A stretch of 64,000 nucleotides of DNA from positions 62,001-126,000 of the forward strand of contig PENC01000015.1 of NCBI GenBank assembly GCA_003674045.1, in the 5' to 3' direction. The position numbers were made by a program, and so were the translations under genes. Source of the DNA: Streptomyces griseocarneus (GTDB taxonomy: Bacteria; Actinomycetota; Actinomycetes; Streptomycetales; Streptomycetaceae). Shown here piece after piece: positions 48,413-55,718 of the stretch. The notes beneath the pieces were generated by a model. The model made no database searches. It had not been told where the DNA came from and saw nothing but the letters and a program-made list of their open reading frames with translations. How positions within the stretch are numbered: position 1 is the stretch's first letter; the number at the start of each line of letters is the position of its first letter.

Positions 48413-49234
48413 TTACGGATCGATGTCCGCCGCCGCGCGCTCCTGGAAGATCTTCGCGACCTCGGCGGTGACGGGGCCGGGAGCTTCGGGCAGTGCGCGG
48501 CCGTCGACCGCGCCGACCGCCTGGACGTCACGGAGGGTGGAGGTCAGGAAGATCTCGTCGGCGCGGTCCAGGACGTCGGCGGGCAGCGTGGTCTCGCGGG
48601 CGCCGGTCCACTCCACGACGAGGGCGCGGGTGATGCCCGCGAGGCAGCCGGAGGCGAGCGGCGGGGTGTGCAGCTCGCCGTCGAGGACGACGAAGACGTT
48701 GGAACCGGTGCCCTCGCAGAGCTCGCCCACGGTGTTGGCGAAGAGTGCCTCGGTGGCGCCCCGGTCCGCGGCGCGGGCGAGGGCGACGACGTTCTCGGCG
48801 TACGAGGTGGACTTCAGCCCGGCGAGCGCGCTGCGTTCGTTGCGGGTCCAGGGGACGGTGATGACGTCGGTGGTCCCGGACAGTCTGTGCGCCTCGCCGA
48901 GGGCGACGACGAGGGTGGGCGGGGTGGGGCCGCGGTCCGAGCCGAGAGGGGCGAGTCCGCCGGTGTAGGTGATGCGGAGCCTGCCGAGCGGCATGGGGTT
49001 GGCGTCGAGGACGGCCGTGCAGGCCCCGCGGACCTCGTCGAGGTCGGGGGCGGGCAGTCCGAGGCCGCGGGCGGAGGCGGCCAGCCTGGCGAGGTGGCGG
49101 GTCAGGGCGAAGGGGCGGCCGTGGACGGCCTTGACCGTCTCGAAGACGCCGTCGCCGACCGTGAGCCCGTGGTCGAAGACCGAGACCCGGGCGTTCTCCT
49201 CGTCCAGCAGGGAACCGTTGAGCCAGATCGTCAC
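48413..49234 (-). CDS. aminotransferase class IV, probable 4-amino-4-deoxychorismate lyase
   Basis: 273-residue fold-type IV PLP enzyme. The N-terminus is IWLNGSLLDEENARVSVFDHG, the PLP lysine lies in AGLKSTSYAENVVALARA, and the phosphate-binding NTVGELCEGTGSNVFVV segment is typical. The GTG at 49234 overlaps the stop of the upstream pabB-like gene by 4 nt (GTGA). Coupling to a chorismate-utilising enzyme supports the lyase step to p-aminobenzoate for folate, rather than a branched-chain or D-amino acid transaminase. Confidence 0.9.
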   Translation of the reverse strand: MTIWLNGSLLDEENARVSVFDHGLTVGDGVFETVKAVHGRPFALTRHLARLAASARGLGLPAPDLDEVRGACTAVLDANPMPLGRLRITYTGGLAPLGSDRGPTPPTLVVALGEAHRLSGTTDVITVPWTRNERSALAGLKSTSYAENVVALARAADRGATEALFANTVGELCEGTGSNVFVVLDGELHTPPLASGCLAGITRALVVEWTGARETTLPADVLDRADEIFLTSTLRDVQAVGAVDGRALPEAPGPVTAEVAKIFQERAAADIDP

Positions 49235-50307
49235 CGTTTCGTCCCTCCGAGCGACTGGTGTGTGCCCGACGCTATCGCGAGCAGCCTGCCGGCCTTCAGC
49301 TCCGTCTCGGCCCACTCGCGTTCGGGGTCGGAGCCCCAGGTGATCCCGGCGCCGGTGCCGAAGCGGAGAGTGGCGGGGGTGGTGGTGCGGTCGATCCAGA
49401 AGGTGCGGATGCCGACGGCGAGTTCTCCGGTGCCGCGGTCGGCGTCGACCCAGCCGATGCCGCCGCAGTAGGGGCCGCGGGGCGTGGTCTCCAGGGAGCG
49501 GATGATCTCCATGGCGCTGGGCTTGGGGGCGCCGGTGACCGAGCCGGGCGGGAAGGTGGCCGCGAAGAGTCCGGCCCAGCCCTCGTCCTCGGCGAGGGTG
49601 CCGCGGACGGTGGAGACGAGGTGGACGAGACCGGGGTGGGGTTCGACCGCGCAGAGCTCGGGGACGGTCACCGTGCCGGTGGCGCAGACGCGGCCGAGGT
49701 CGTTGCGGACGAGGTCCACGATCATCACGTTCTCGGCGTGGTCCTTCTCCAGCAGGTCTTCCGCGGTGCGGCCGGTGCCCTTGATCGGGCCGGACTCCAC
49801 GGTGCGGCCGGTGCGGCGCAGGTAGAGCTCCGGGGAGGCGGTGGCCACCTCCACCCCGTGGGCGGGGAGGCGGACCGTGCCCGCGTAAGGGGCGGGGTTG
49901 CCGCGGGCGAGGAGTGCGGTGAGGGCGTCGATGTCGGAGCGGGCGTGTTCACCGGCCCCGGGCAGGGGCGCGCTCAGGACGCGGCAGAGGTTCGCCTGGT
50001 AGACCTCGCCCGCCGCGATGTGCTCGCGGATGCGGCGCACGCCCGCGGTGTAGGCGGCGTGGTCCAGGGAGGACGTCCAGTCCTCGGGGGCCGGGCCGCG
50101 CCAGCGGCCAGGGGCGGCGGCGGGCACGGGAGCGGGCCGTACGTCGCCGAAGCGGGCGCAGACCAGATCCCCCTCGAAGTCGGCGACCACAGCCCACCAG
50201 CCCGTGGAGTCCAGGGCCTCCGGATCACGGGTGACGTCGCGGAGGTCGGTGGCGAGGAGGCCGCCGAAGCGGGCCATCGGAGGGGACATCAGAGGGGAGC
50301 CGTGCAC
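49231..50307 (-). CDS. pabB: aminodeoxychorismate synthase component I-like
   Basis: 358-residue chorismate-binding enzyme. Conserved elements are GEVYQANLCRVL, TASPELYLRRTG, GPIKGTGRT, VDLVRNDLGRVC, and FPPGSVTGAPKPSAMEIIRSLE. The glutamine amidotransferase partner (PabA) is not fused and not in the window. GTG at 50307; an ATG at 50289 is an alternative and neither has a clear ribosome-binding site. It forms a two-gene unit with the class IV aminotransferase gene, pointing to p-aminobenzoate synthesis for folate. Confidence 0.88.
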   Translation of the reverse strand: MHGSPLMSPPMARFGGLLATDLRDVTRDPEALDSTGWWAVVADFEGDLVCARFGDVRPAPVPAAAPGRWRGPAPEDWTSSLDHAAYTAGVRRIREHIAAGEVYQANLCRVLSAPLPGAGEHARSDIDALTALLARGNPAPYAGTVRLPAHGVEVATASPELYLRRTGRTVESGPIKGTGRTAEDLLEKDHAENVMIVDLVRNDLGRVCATGTVTVPELCAVEPHPGLVHLVSTVRGTLAEDEGWAGLFAATFPPGSVTGAPKPSAMEIIRSLETTPRGPYCGGIGWVDADRGTGELAVGIRTFWIDRTTTPATLRFGTGAGITWGSDPEREWAETELKAGRLLAIASGTHQSLGGTKR

Positions 50308-50453
50308 GTCATCGAGTCTATGGCGGGGGCGCCGTGACCGGCCCTGGAGAACAATCAGCCCAGCACGCTGCGGAAACGGAATTTGAGCTGGCGCCGGAAT
50401 CCGCTAGAGTTCAACACGTCGCCGGGACGCGGAAGCGAAACGGGCCAGACACT

Positions 50454-50526
<73 letters not shown>

Positions 50527-50561
50527 CGAGTTGGGGGATCTTCCCGAACCCCCGCACTCCT

Positions 50562-50635
50562 GGTGGAGTGGCCGAGAGGCGAGGCAACGGCCTGCAAAGC
50601 CGTCTACACGGGTTCAAATCCCGTCTCCACCTCCA
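50562..50635 (+). tRNA. tRNA-Cys (anticodon GCA), CCA encoded
   Basis: Acceptor GGTGGAG/CTCCACC, anticodon stem ACGGC/GCCGT with loop CTGCAAA (GCA), T loop TTCAAAT, discriminator T50632 as usual for tRNA-Cys, followed by an encoded CCA. It is the only tRNA in the window with encoded CCA. Confidence 0.97.
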
Positions 50636-50636
50636 A

Positions 50637-50708
50637 GGACGATTAGCTCAGCGGGAGAGCGCTTCCCTGACACGGAAGAGGTCACTGGTTCAATCCCAGT
50701 ATCGTCCA
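50637..50708 (+). tRNA. tRNA-Val (anticodon GAC), GGACGAT acceptor
   Basis: 72 nt. Acceptor GGACGAT/ATCGTCC, anticodon stem CTTCC/GGAAG with loop CTGACAC (GAC), T loop TTCAATC, discriminator A. Identical to the gene at 50817-50888. Confidence 0.97.
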
Positions 50709-50731
50709 CCGAGGTCCACAAGGATCTCCCC

Positions 50732-50803
50732 GCGCGATTAGCTCAGCGGGAGAGCGCTTCCCTGACACGGAAGAGGTCACTGGTTCAATCCCAGTATCGC
50801 GCA
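50732..50803 (+). tRNA. tRNA-Val (anticodon GAC), GCGCGAT acceptor
   Basis: 72 nt. Same body as the preceding tRNA-Val(GAC), but acceptor pairs 2-71 and 3-70 differ in a compensated way (GCGCGAT/ATCGCGC). Identical to the gene at 50912-50983. Confidence 0.97.
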
Positions 50804-50816
50804 CGCAGTACAACCC

Positions 50817-50888
50817 GGACGATTAGCTCAGCGGGAGAGCGCTTCCCTGACACGGAAGAGGTCACTGGTTCAATCCCAGTATCGTCCA
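50817..50888 (+). tRNA. tRNA-Val (anticodon GAC), duplicate
   Basis: Exact copy of the tRNA at 50637-50708, displaced by 180 bp as part of a tandem duplication that also includes the spacer and the next tRNA. Confidence 0.97.
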
Positions 50889-50911
50889 CCGAGGTCCACA
50901 AGGATCTCCCC

Positions 50912-50983
50912 GCGCGATTAGCTCAGCGGGAGAGCGCTTCCCTGACACGGAAGAGGTCACTGGTTCAATCCCAGTATCGCGCA
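50912..50983 (+). tRNA. tRNA-Val (anticodon GAC), duplicate
   Basis: Exact copy of the tRNA at 50732-50803, displaced by 180 bp. Last tRNA of the cluster; a hairpin with a T-tract follows. Confidence 0.97.
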
Positions 50984-50990
50984 CACGGAT

Positions 50991-51034
50991 CGGCCGGAGG
51001 CCGGGGCATCTTGCTCCGGCCTCCGGCCGTTTTC
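50991..51034 (+). terminator. intrinsic terminator of the tRNA cluster
   Basis: Perfect 14-bp stem CGGCCGGAGGCCGG (50991-51004) and its complement (51016-51029), followed by TTTT at 51030-51033. Confidence 0.92.
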
Positions 51035-51244
51035 GCATGTCACAGCGGATTCCGGGGCCGTTTTCAAAGGGGCCGTTTCCGAAAAAGGCCGGGGAAGACC
51101 GGGAGAGCCCGGACGCGCGACGGGCCGGGCACCTCCCCAGGTGCCCGGCCCGTCGTGCCGTCCGCCGTACCCCCGTCCCCACGGGGTTGTTCGGCCGTTT
51201 CCTGCTCCCCGGGCCGCTCTCCCGGGGCCGGGGCACCGGCGGTG

Positions 51245-51463
51245 CTAGTGCCCCAGCATTCCGGCCACGGACGACGCTTCGGTGACGACGGCGTCCCAGC
51301 CGCCGAAGAGCACGGCCAGGAGCACCGCGAGGGGCAGCACCATGGCCGCGGCCACGAGCGGGTGCCGGGTGCCCGAGGAGGCGCCGAAGGAGAGGTCGCC
51401 GAGGACCTCCACGGCCTGCCGGTCGCGTGCCCGGACGGCTGTGCGTCCCGCGGTGTCCGCCAT
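51245..51463 (-). CDS. small single-pass membrane protein
   Basis: 72-residue protein MADTAGRTAVRARDRQAVEV..., with one hydrophobic segment (about 34-55, PLVAAAMVLPLAVLLAVLFGG) and a short hydrophilic tail. The ATG at 51463 has AGGAGAG upstream, and this short form is more convincing than the 107-residue frame starting at 51568. Unknown function; it lies between the tRNA cluster and the divergent kinase gene. Confidence 0.65.
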   Translation of the reverse strand: MADTAGRTAVRARDRQAVEVLGDLSFGASSGTRHPLVAAAMVLPLAVLLAVLFGGWDAVVTEASSVAGMLGH

Positions 51464-51894
51464 CGCCCTCTCCTGCCCCGTGCGGCCCGTCTCCGGGCCC
51501 GTCCCGCCGTGCCGCTTTCCGCGCTCGGCGAGCGGCGGGCGTCTGACCTCGGGGGACGAGTGCGTCACCCGCCGCTCTGTTCTCCAAGGTAGGGGCGGGG
51601 GGCCGTTCGGGCGTCATGCCCGCGTACCGATTGCCGGGCCTCCCGGAGGATGAGCGCACACGGCACGGCTACTCCTCTGGTTGGAGACCGATGGCCGGAA
51701 TACCGGGGACGTCCCTGAGGGGTGTCCAGGGCACCAGGGCCTTTCGGTGGAGTGACTTCGCTCACTCGCGGCTCTTCATGATCCCCGGTTTCCTGGGGAA
51801 GCGGGGAATCCGGTTGCCGACGCATGCGCCGCCTCTGCGCGCGTTCGCCCGGCAATCCGTAAGCTGGGCACGTCAGACGGACCGGGCAGCGGGG
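51464..51894. other. 431-bp intergenic region before the kinase gene
   Basis: Between divergent genes. A frame in phase with the kinase is open from 51616, but it contains codons rare in Streptomyces (AGA, AGG, ATA) and loses the GC3 bias, so it is judged non-coding. Local short inverted repeats such as CCCCGG/CTGGGG near 51783 are seen; no known operator is recognised. Confidence 0.6.
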
Positions 51895-53190
51895 ATGAAG
51901 ATGGCGATGATGCGGCTCCGGCGCGAGGACCCGCGTGTCGTCGGCTCGTTCCGGCTTCACCGCCGGCTCGGCGCGGGCGGCATGGGCGTGGTGTACCTCG
52001 GCTCCGACCGGCGCGGACAGCGCGTGGCACTGAAGGTGATCCGGCCGGACCTGGCGGAGGATCAGGAGTTCCGGTCGCGGTTCGCCCGTGAGGTGCAGGC
52101 CGCGCGGCGTATCCGCGGCGGCTGCACGGCGCGGCTGGTGGCCGCCGACCTGGACGCGGACCGCCCGTGGTTCGCCACGCAGTACGTGCCGGGCCCCTCG
52201 CTGCACGACAAGGTGAACGAGGAAGGGCCGCTGTCGGCGGCTCAGACCGCCTCCATCGGCGCGGCGTTGGCCGAGGGGCTGCTGGCCGTGCACGACGCGG
52301 GCGTGGTGCACCGTGATCTGAAGCCCTCGAACATCCTGCTGTCGCCCAAGGGTCCGCGCATCATCGACTTCGGCATCGCCTGGGCGGTGGGCGCGAGCAC
52401 GCTGACGCACGTCGGCACGGCCGTCGGCTCGCCCGGCTTCCTCGCGCCCGAACAGGTGCGCGGGGCCGCGGTGACGCCCGCGACGGACGTCTTCGCCCTC
52501 GGCGCGACCCTCGCGTACGCCTCGACGGCGGACTCCCCGTTCGGCCAGGGCAGCTCCGAGGTGATGCTCTACCGCGTCGTGCACGAGGAGCCGCAGCTGA
52601 TGGCGGTGCCGGACGCGCTGGCGCCACTGATCCACGCGTGTCTGGCGAAGGACCCGGAGGACCGTCCGAGCACCCTTCAGCTGTCGCTGCGGCTCAAGGA
52701 GATCGCGGCGCGCGAGGCACACGGCCTGTCGGACGGCAGACATGTGCAACGGGAGCCCGAGCGCCCGGCGGGCCAGCGGGCCGCGGAGTACGCGGAGCAG
52801 CGCACCGAGCAGCGCACGCTCAAGGCGCCCGCGCCGCGCCCGCAGGGTCCGGGGCGCCGTCCCGAGCAGGGGCGGCCGTCGGTGCCCCGTCCGGCGCGGC
52901 AGCCGAACGGGCCCCGTGGCACGGGCCGGGGCGGTACGCGCCCGGGCGCGCGCACGGGGACGGGTGCCCGGCGTCCGGGGCCGGACCGGCTGCTGCGGCA
53001 GCGCGTGACCGTGTTCGTCGTGGTGACGCTGCTGGTCGCGCTGGGCATCGCGGTGGCCCAGGGCTGCCAGGGCCCGGCGCACAGCATGGGCGAGCTCCCG
53101 CAGGTGCCCGCGGTGTCCCACCCCGGGCTGCCGCCCTTGCCGCCGGGGGCTCCTGACACGCTGGCACCCGCGGCGCCCGACGGTTCGTGA
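51895..53190 (+). CDS. membrane-anchored Ser/Thr protein kinase (PknB-like)
   Basis: 431-residue Hanks-type kinase. Gly-rich loop GAGGMGVVYLG, catalytic Lys in VALKVI, catalytic loop HRDLKPSNILL, DFG in IIDFGIAW, and APEQVRG at the activation-segment end are all intact, so it should be active. A long Arg/Pro/Gln-rich juxtamembrane linker (about 275-365) leads to one transmembrane helix (VTVFVVVTLLVALGIAVAQ, about 368-388) and a short Pro-rich extracellular tail of about 40 residues without PASTA repeats. Several ATGs cluster at 51895-51912; the first was taken. It is convergent with the methyltransferase gene. Confidence 0.92.
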   Translation: MKMAMMRLRREDPRVVGSFRLHRRLGAGGMGVVYLGSDRRGQRVALKVIRPDLAEDQEFRSRFAREVQAARRIRGGCTARLVAADLDADRPWFATQYVPGPSLHDKVNEEGPLSAAQTASIGAALAEGLLAVHDAGVVHRDLKPSNILLSPKGPRIIDFGIAWAVGASTLTHVGTAVGSPGFLAPEQVRGAAVTPATDVFALGATLAYASTADSPFGQGSSEVMLYRVVHEEPQLMAVPDALAPLIHACLAKDPEDRPSTLQLSLRLKEIAAREAHGLSDGRHVQREPERPAGQRAAEYAEQRTEQRTLKAPAPRPQGPGRRPEQGRPSVPRPARQPNGPRGTGRGGTRPGARTGTGARRPGPDRLLRQRVTVFVVVTLLVALGIAVAQGCQGPAHSMGELPQVPAVSHPGLPPLPPGAPDTLAPAAPDGS

Positions 53191-53218
53191 GGCGTCGCCC
53201 CGGCGGGCGTACGGGCCG

Positions 53219-54037
53219 TCAGTTCTCCGGGCGGCCGGCCGTCACGGCGTAGAAGGCCACGGCAGCGGCGGCTCCGACGTTGAGAGAATCGATGCCGTGG
53301 GCCATGGGGATGCGGACCCACTCGTCGGCGGCCCGCAGGGCGCGGGCGGACAGCCCGTCACCTTCCGCGCCGAGCATGAGCGCCACACGGTCCAGCCGGT
53401 GCGGGGCGGCGGCGTCCATGGCGACGGCCTTCTCGTGCGGGGTGAGGGCCAGCAGCTTGAAGCCCGCCTCGCGGACCGCCTCCAGGTCGTGGGGCCAGGA
53501 CTCCAGCCGGGCGTACGGCACGGAGAAGACGGCGCCCATGGAGACCTTGACGGAGCGCCGGTAGAGCGGGTCGGCGCAGTCCGGGGAGAGCAGGACCGCG
53601 TCCATGCCCAGCGCGGCCGCACTCCTGAAAATCGCGCCGATGTTGGTGTGATCGACGAGAGACTCCAGGACGGCGACCCGCCGGGCGTCGCGCAGCAGCT
53701 CCCCCGCGTCCGGGAGCGGCTTGCGCGCCATGGAGGCGAGGGCGCCGCGGTGGACGTGGTAGCCGGTGACCCGCTCGGCGAGCTCGGGGGTCACGGCGTA
53801 GACGGGGGCGTCGGTCTCCTCGATGAGGTCCCGCATGACGTCCACCCACTTGGCCGTGAGCAGCATGGAGCGCATCGCGTACCCGGTCCGGGCGGCACGC
53901 CGGATGACCTTCTCGCCCTCGGCGATGAAGAGCCCTTCGGCGGGTTCGCGCCTGCGCCGCAGTTCGACGTCGGTGAGGCCGGTGTAGTCGTGCAGGCGGG
54001 GGTCGTCGGGGTCGTCGATGGTGATGAGGTCGGCCAT
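53219..54037 (-). CDS. TrmH/SpoU-family RNA 2'-O-methyltransferase
   Basis: 272-residue SPOUT methyltransferase. N-terminal substrate-binding domain (LFIAEGEKVIRRA, about 35-100), then the trefoil-knot catalytic domain with HTNIGAIFRSAAALGMDAV, LMLGAEGDGLSARAL and IPMAHGIDSLNVGAAAAVAF, which form the SAM-binding knot. The target (rRNA or tRNA ribose) cannot be told from sequence. ATG at 54037. The upstream cobA-like gene ends 29 nt before, so they may be co-transcribed. Confidence 0.93.
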   Translation of the reverse strand: MADLITIDDPDDPRLHDYTGLTDVELRRRREPAEGLFIAEGEKVIRRAARTGYAMRSMLLTAKWVDVMRDLIEETDAPVYAVTPELAERVTGYHVHRGALASMARKPLPDAGELLRDARRVAVLESLVDHTNIGAIFRSAAALGMDAVLLSPDCADPLYRRSVKVSMGAVFSVPYARLESWPHDLEAVREAGFKLLALTPHEKAVAMDAAAPHRLDRVALMLGAEGDGLSARALRAADEWVRIPMAHGIDSLNVGAAAAVAFYAVTAGRPEN

Positions 54038-54066
54038 GGTGGTTCCTGGGGTGTCGTCGGTGCGGG

Positions 54067-55311
54067 TCAGCTGCTCGGCGCCGGGCCGACCGTGACGACG
54101 TCGCCGATCACGATCACGGCCGGGGGGCGTATCCCCTCGGTCCGTACCCGCTCCCCCACCGTGGCGAGGGTCGCGTCGACGCGGCGCTGGGCCGGGGTCG
54201 TGCCCTCCTGGATCACGGCGACGGGGGTGTCGGCGGACCGGCCGTGGCCGACGAGGGCGGCGGCGATCTTCTCGATCTTCTCCACCGACATCAGCAGGAC
54301 GAGCGTGCCACGGAGCTTGGCGAGGGACTCCCAGTCGACGAGGGAGCGCGGGTCGTCGGGGGCCACGTGGCCGCTGACGACGGTGAACTCGTGGGCCACG
54401 CCCCGGTGGGTGACGGGGATGCCCGCGGCGCCGGGCACACTGATGGTGCTGGAGATGCCGGGGACGACGGTGCAGGGGATGCCCTGCTCGGCCAGGGCCT
54501 GGAGCTCCTCCATGCCGCGGCCGAAGACGTAGGGGTCGCCGCCCTTGAGCCGGACCACGGCCTTCCCGGCGCGGGCGTGCTCGACGAGGGCGGCGTTGAT
54601 GGCCTCCTGGGCCATGGCCCGGCCGTACGGGATCTTCGCCGCGTCGATCACCTCGACGTGCGGCGGGAGTTCGTCGAGGAGGTCGCGGGGGCCGAGGCGG
54701 TCGGCGATGACGACGTCGGCCTCGGCGAGGAGCCTGCGGCCACGCACGGTGATCAGGTCGGGGTCGCCGGGGCCGCCGCCGACGAGGGCGACGCTGCCGG
54801 GCCGGACGGCCCTTTCACGGTCCCGGAAGCGCGGGGCGGCGAGGGTGCCGTCACGCAGGCCCTCCACCACGGCGTCGCGCACGGCGGCGGAGCGGCGCGG
54901 GTCCTGTCCCCCCGTCAGCACGGCGACGGTGACGCCCTCGCTGCGGCCGGTGGCCGGGGTCCAGGCGGTGGCCGCCTCGGCGTCGTCGCTGCGCACGGCC
55001 CACACACGGCGGGCCTCCGCCTCGGCGGAGGCCGCCTCGTTGGCGGCCGCCTCGTCGGTGGAGATCAGGGCGTACCAGGCGCCCTCCAGGTCGCCGTCCT
55101 GGTAACGACGGCGCTCCCAGCGGAGTTCACCCGACGTCGCCATGGCCTCGACGGAAGGGGTCGCGGACGGGGAAACCAGCAGGACGTCCGCGCCCGCGGC
55201 GAGCAGGGCGGGCAGACGGCGCTGGGCGACCTGTCCACCGCCCAGGACGACGACGCGTCGGTTGGCCAGACGCAGTCCGACGGGGTAGGCGCTTTCGCTG
55301 CGCGCGTGCAT
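54067..55311 (-). CDS. cobA: uroporphyrinogen-III C-methyltransferase fused to a precorrin-2 dehydrogenase-like domain
   Basis: 414-residue protein with two domains. Residues 1-160 resemble SirC/CysG NAD-dependent precorrin-2 dehydrogenase (RRVVVLGGGQVAQRRLPALL, Gly-rich loop). Residues about 172-410 are a SAM-dependent uroporphyrinogen-III methyltransferase (VALVGGGPGDPDLITVRG, RLKGGDPYVFGRG, PGISSTISVPGAAGIPVTH). It makes precorrin-2 for cobalamin and/or sirohaem. ATG at 55311 with GGAGGAG upstream. It lies downstream of the repeat copy D that separates it from the BluB-CobT gene. Confidence 0.93.
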   Translation of the reverse strand: MHARSESAYPVGLRLANRRVVVLGGGQVAQRRLPALLAAGADVLLVSPSATPSVEAMATSGELRWERRRYQDGDLEGAWYALISTDEAAANEAASAEAEARRVWAVRSDDAEAATAWTPATGRSEGVTVAVLTGGQDPRRSAAVRDAVVEGLRDGTLAAPRFRDRERAVRPGSVALVGGGPGDPDLITVRGRRLLAEADVVIADRLGPRDLLDELPPHVEVIDAAKIPYGRAMAQEAINAALVEHARAGKAVVRLKGGDPYVFGRGMEELQALAEQGIPCTVVPGISSTISVPGAAGIPVTHRGVAHEFTVVSGHVAPDDPRSLVDWESLAKLRGTLVLLMSVEKIEKIAAALVGHGRSADTPVAVIQEGTTPAQRRVDATLATVGERVRTEGIRPPAVIVIGDVVTVGPAPSS

Positions 55312-55359
55312 GGTCTCCTCCGGAGCGGCTGGTCAGAGTGCTGGCCCAACTCTAGGGGC

Positions 55360-55718
55360 TCCCCCGACGGGGCTCCGCCCCGAACCCCGCTGGGGGCTGC
55401 GCCCCCAGACCCCCGGGGTGCGTGCAGGCCGGTGGTCCGGTTGTGCCCGCCCTCCCCCAGACTTCGTCCGGGGGGACCCCCAGCCCTGCGGAACGCATGC
55501 CCACAAACGGGGAAGGCGACGGGATCCGGGGCGAAGCCCCGGTCTTAAGGGGCGCGGGGAACTGCGCGACCAGCCGTCGACGGCCTGCAGACGCGCACCG
55601 GGCCCGGGTGGCAACCCGGTAGGCGCAACGGCCCACCGGCCCGCACCCGCCGCGCGCAGCGCAAGACGCAACCCGGTAGGCGCCGGGGGCCCGGGGGCGG
55701 AGCCCCCGGGCAGGAGGG
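55360..55718. repeat. Streptomyces intergenic repeat, copy D (inverted, with nested second repeat)
   Basis: The 407-bp gap 55312-55718 contains no gene. It holds the inverted core (AGGGGCGCGGGGAACTGCGC, 55548-55567) and the inverted palindromic segment (about 55436-55520). Relative to copies A and B the palindrome is interrupted at 55452-55483 by a separate 32-nt inverted-repeat element (CTCCCCCAGACTTCGTCCGG at its left end). GGGGCTCCGCCCC and GGGGGCGGAGCCCCC hairpins flank it, the latter adjacent to the cobT stop. Confidence 0.75.

Larger units (their letters stand above)
50637..50984 (+). repeat. tandem 180-bp duplication of a tRNA-Val pair
   Basis: 50637-50804 and 50817-50984 are identical, giving a 180-bp period. 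Each unit holds the GGACGAT-type and GCGCGAT-type tRNA-Val(GAC) and the same 23-nt spacer. Identity stops 1 nt after the second tRNA. Confidence 0.95.

Noticed and set aside
51616-51894. N-terminal extension of the Ser/Thr kinase by 93 residues.
   Set aside because: Loss of GC3 bias and presence of rare codons; the kinase domain starts normally from 51895.
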